Assembly: GCA_030917205.1 (NCBI GenBank)
Contig: JAUPVE010000031.1
Coordinates: forward strand, 1-7,327
From: Patescibacteria group bacterium
GTDB lineage: Bacteria > Patescibacteriota > Patescibacteriia > UBA1558 > GWA2-36-10
Direction of reading: 5' to 3'
DNA length: 7,327 nt
In this document: piece by piece, positions 5,671-7,327 of the stretch
Layout of the letters: each line of letters begins with the position of its first letter
How positions within the stretch are numbered: position 1 is the stretch's first letter
Position numbers and translations under genes: made by a program
The notes under the pieces: model-generated
The model's input: the letters and a program-made list of their open reading frames with translations, nothing else
What the model was told of the DNA's origin: nothing
Database searches by the model: none

Positions 5671-5778
5671 ACCCAGTTAGATAATTTAATCTCACTGTAT
5701 GGTTGATGGAGAGTAAAATGTTTGTATTTATTTTGTTAATTTTATACAAAACATTGTATATTGATTATCTAACTGGGT
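5671..5778. repeat. About 108-bp AT-rich element with perfect 15-bp inverted ends (MITE-like)
   Basis: ACCCAGTTAGATAAT (5671-5685) is exactly complementary to ATTATCTAACTGGGT (5764-5778). Inside lies a second, imperfect inverted repeat: AATGTTTGTAT (5717-5727) against ATACAAAACATT (5744-5755), with one bulged base. The pentamer TTGAC occurs in direct orientation at both ends (5668-5672 and 5778-5782), overlapping the arms by a base or two, and could be a target duplication. No ORF of note lies inside. A non-autonomous transposon-like insertion or a structured RNA are both possible. Confidence 0.55.
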
Positions 5779-5806
5779 TGACTTTTGGGCTTTAAAATAG
5801 GATAAT
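5778..5806 (+). promoter_or_regulatory. Candidate sigma70-type promoter abutting the inverted-repeat element
   Basis: TTGACT (5778-5783) and GATAAT (5801-5806) are 17 bases apart, each matching consensus at 5/6. The first base of the -35 is the last base of the right inverted arm. Transcripts would start near 5813 and read into the gene at 5854. Confidence 0.65.
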
Positions 5807-5853
5807 AAAGGAGTATTTTGAATGATATAGCCTAATCATTTACCATAAATCCT

Positions 5854-6129
5854 ATGACCCAAAAAGAAGTCATGGAATTCTATGAGCGCTATATAGAACT
5901 AAAACTAAACCACGGCTACAAAGCCACGGCCATGGGTATGTATTGTGAGCCGATCAGGATGAATAAACCTATGGATCCGGAGGTGGCTAAAGAGATGGAT
6001 TTTATAGCCAAGAGTTTGATACAGAGCAATTCTTTGCATTTTCTGAGTACAAAGCAATTAAAGGTTTTGGCCAATGATGAAAGGCTTGGCCAGCGAATTT
6101 CAGAAATGTTGAGTCGTTTCAATGTTTGA
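5854..6129 (+). CDS. Small hypothetical protein, 91 aa
   Basis: This is a soluble, largely helical protein with no signal peptide, membrane segment or cysteine cluster (one Cys). The N-terminal half, KEVMEFYERYIELKLNHGYK, looks like an amphipathic helix. The middle contains a run of methionines and prolines (GMYCEPIRMNKPMDPEV), and the C-terminal third is again helical. I recognise no family. An in-frame stop at 5833-5835 limits how far upstream the start can be, and the ATG at 5854 is the only standard start after it, yet it has no Shine-Dalgarno of its own. The good AAGGAG at 5808-5813 sits instead before two tiny reading frames (ATG at 5822, two codons; TTG at 5818, five codons), which may be a leader. 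The codon use is AT-leaning like that of the exporter operon. Confidence 0.65.
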   Translation: MTQKEVMEFYERYIELKLNHGYKATAMGMYCEPIRMNKPMDPEVAKEMDFIAKSLIQSNSLHFLSTKQLKVLANDERLGQRISEMLSRFNV

Positions 6130-6162
6130 TTATAAAAAGTTTGAATAAATTAAAATAATTAA

Positions 6163-6813
6163 ATGAATATTAGAAAATTTTTTCTTGGTCGAGCTATTGG
6201 TTTTATACTAGTTTTGTTACTAGTTTTTATTTATTTTTATTTTATCAAAAATAAATCATATAATACTTCCCCAGGTAGTATCGATGAAGTTGTTTGTACT
6301 ATGGAAGCCAAGGAGTGTGCGGATGGCTCCTTTGTCGGACGCAGTGGTCCTAAGTGTGAGTTTGCTCCTTGCCCGATCTATACTTTGCCAGCTGGCTGGC
6401 TAGATTTTCAGGATGCTGAGCAAAAAATAGTTTTTAGCTACCCCAAAGATTTGGGTAAAGAATATGTTCATCCTCAAGAATGGCCACCAGTGGTATCAGT
6501 CACAAGTGGAGATTTCACTTGCCTGACCACAGCTGATACTTCGAGCCAAGCGAGTCGTGTCAGTGAGAGATTGGTCAATGATCATCAGTATTGTATCAGC
6601 GCTATGAGCGAAGGCGCAGCTGGCACTACTTATACTAGTTATGTATATAATACCCAGCGCGCTGAAAAATTGATTAGCGTCAAGTTTACTTTACGTTATC
6701 CGCAGTGCTTAAACTATGATGATTTTCAGCAGACAGACTGTGTCGATGAGAGGCAAAATTTTGATATTGATGGCTTAATAGATCAGATGGTGGGTAGCAT
6801 CAGAGAGTTGTAG
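6163..6813 (+). CDS. Membrane-anchored Cys-motif protein typical of CPR bacteria
   Basis: The 216-aa product has a single N-terminal membrane segment (about residues 9-28, after MNIRKFFLGR) and an extracytoplasmic remainder. It could be a signal anchor; no clear signal-peptidase site or lipobox is visible. Directly after the anchor comes a four-cysteine segment (about 44-71): VVCTMEAKECADGS, then FVGRSGPKCEFAPCP. I recall this recurring in Parcubacteria surface proteins, and it has the look of a small disulfide-stabilised module. The rest begins LPAGWLDFQDAEQKIVFSYP, a pattern seen in small secreted domains that bind or sense something outside the cell, and holds further cysteines (about 120, 144, 182 and 193) that could pair. 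The start has no Shine-Dalgarno, as usual for the AT-rich genes here. The function is unknown. It is followed 57 bases later by another anchored protein gene. Confidence 0.75.
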   Translation: MNIRKFFLGRAIGFILVLLLVFIYFYFIKNKSYNTSPGSIDEVVCTMEAKECADGSFVGRSGPKCEFAPCPIYTLPAGWLDFQDAEQKIVFSYPKDLGKEYVHPQEWPPVVSVTSGDFTCLTTADTSSQASRVSERLVNDHQYCISAMSEGAAGTTYTSYVYNTQRAEKLISVKFTLRYPQCLNYDDFQQTDCVDERQNFDIDGLIDQMVGSIREL

Positions 6814-6870
6814 TATTTATTTTTAATATATTCAAAATTAAAATATAAAAATAACTTAGAATAAAAATTT

Positions 6871-7327
6871 ATGAAAAAAAAGATTATATTTATCGTTGTG
6901 ATTATATTGGCTATCATAGCTTTGCTATATTTTACTATATCATGGTATGTCAAAAATAAGTCAGCCAATATGGCAGGTGAGTTACCAGCTGATGTGAAAA
7001 ATATTTCTTATACTATTGATAGTCAGGAGTTTGACTTGGTCAATGGTAAAGTAGAGCTGGAGTATGGTTTGGACTTGGCCAGCAAAAGTATTGTCACTAT
7101 TTTTGGTGAGCCAGTTTATGGTGATCTAGATGCTGACGGTGATGAGGATGCTGCTGTTTTACTAGTTCAAGAGTCGGGTGGTAGTGGAGTATTTTATTAC
7201 GCTGCATTGGCCATTAGAAATAGTGATGGTAGCTACGATGCTAGTAGCTCTTTGCTTTTGGGTGATCGTATTGCTCCCCAAACAGTAGAAATCCGCTCTG
7301 GCCATGCAGTTTACAATTTTGCGGAGC
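6871..7327 (+). CDS. Membrane-anchored protein with Asp-rich calcium-like loop (3' partial)
   Basis: The frame is open from the ATG at 6871 to the right edge (152 codons visible, no stop). MKKK is followed by one hydrophobic segment (about residues 5-26) and an outer domain. The segment GDLDADGDEDAAVLLVQ, followed by ESGGSGVFYYAALA, matches a pattern I associate with CPR secreted proteins. Its DLDADGDED stretch has the D-x-D-x-D-G spacing of an EF-hand-like or dockerin-like calcium loop, so calcium binding is plausible but not shown. No Shine-Dalgarno precedes the ATG. The 57 bases between this gene and the previous one hold no clear promoter, so the two may be co-transcribed. The C-terminus lies outside the window and could carry further domains. 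Confidence 0.75.
   Translation, partial: MKKKIIFIVVIILAIIALLYFTISWYVKNKSANMAGELPADVKNISYTIDSQEFDLVNGKVELEYGLDLASKSIVTIFGEPVYGDLDADGDEDAAVLLVQESGGSGVFYYAALAIRNSDGSYDASSSLLLGDRIAPQTVEIRSGHAVYNFAE

Noticed and set aside
5608..5740. UGA read-through (alternative code as in some CPR lineages) at the end of the zinc-ribbon gene
   Set aside because: The frame stays open after TGA only by crossing a strong terminator, and other genes read normally with TGA as stop, so the standard code is the simpler reading.
6817..6854. AT-only inverted repeat between the two anchored-protein genes
   Set aside because: TTATTTTTAATAT against ATATAAAAATAA is imperfect and purely A/T; such matches are expected by chance in this composition and no T-run terminator logic is clear.

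Overview
The window looks like a piece of a Candidate Phyla Radiation (Patescibacteria, probably Parcubacteria-like) genome. This is inferred from recalled protein families: two small membrane-anchored proteins at the right end carry motifs I associate with CPR proteins (a Cys-rich 'DGSxVGRxGPxCEFAPCP' segment and a 'GDLDADGDEDAAVLLVQ' segment). Most of the DNA is AT-rich, and most of its genes have no visible Shine-Dalgarno (SD) sequence. The standard code fits throughout, with TAG, TAA and TGA all used as stops. No rRNA, tRNA, CRISPR array or transposase gene was seen.

Layout from left to right. (1) Bases 2-982 hold the C-terminal half of an AIPR-like protein (abortive-infection/phage-resistance family), cut by the left edge, with a fused C-terminal domain. 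(2) A terminator runs directly into a promoter, followed by a small high-GC gene for a secreted 97-aa protein (1143-1436). (3) Facing it on the minus strand is a high-GC M50 (site-2-protease-like) membrane metalloprotease (1560-2348). It has a consensus sigma70-type promoter at 2441-2469, and terminators lie between the two convergent genes. (4) Bases 2542-5114 form a three-gene operon: an ABC ATPase of the NatA/COG4586 type and two ABC-2-type permeases, overlapping or tightly spaced, together making one exporter of unknown substrate. (5) A second copy of the terminator-promoter module (5134-5186) leads into a small high-GC gene for a protein with two four-cysteine zinc-binding sites (5254-5610), followed by a strong terminator. 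(6) A roughly 108-bp AT-rich element with perfect 15-bp inverted ends (5671-5778) abuts a promoter that probably drives a small uncharacterised gene (5854-6129). (7) Two genes for small N-terminally anchored proteins follow (6163-6813, and 6871 to the right edge).

The most interesting pattern is a contrast between two gene classes. Three stand-alone genes (1143, 1560 minus, 5254) have clearly higher GC, good SD sites and dedicated terminators, and their promoters share an extended -35 motif (AT[G/C]ATTGACAAA). Two of those promoters are carried on a 53-bp repeat that joins a terminator to a -35 box within an imperfect palindrome. They look like self-contained expression cassettes set in an AT-rich chromosome. 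They could be a co-regulated set, unusually strongly expressed genes, or recent acquisitions; the window alone cannot separate these.
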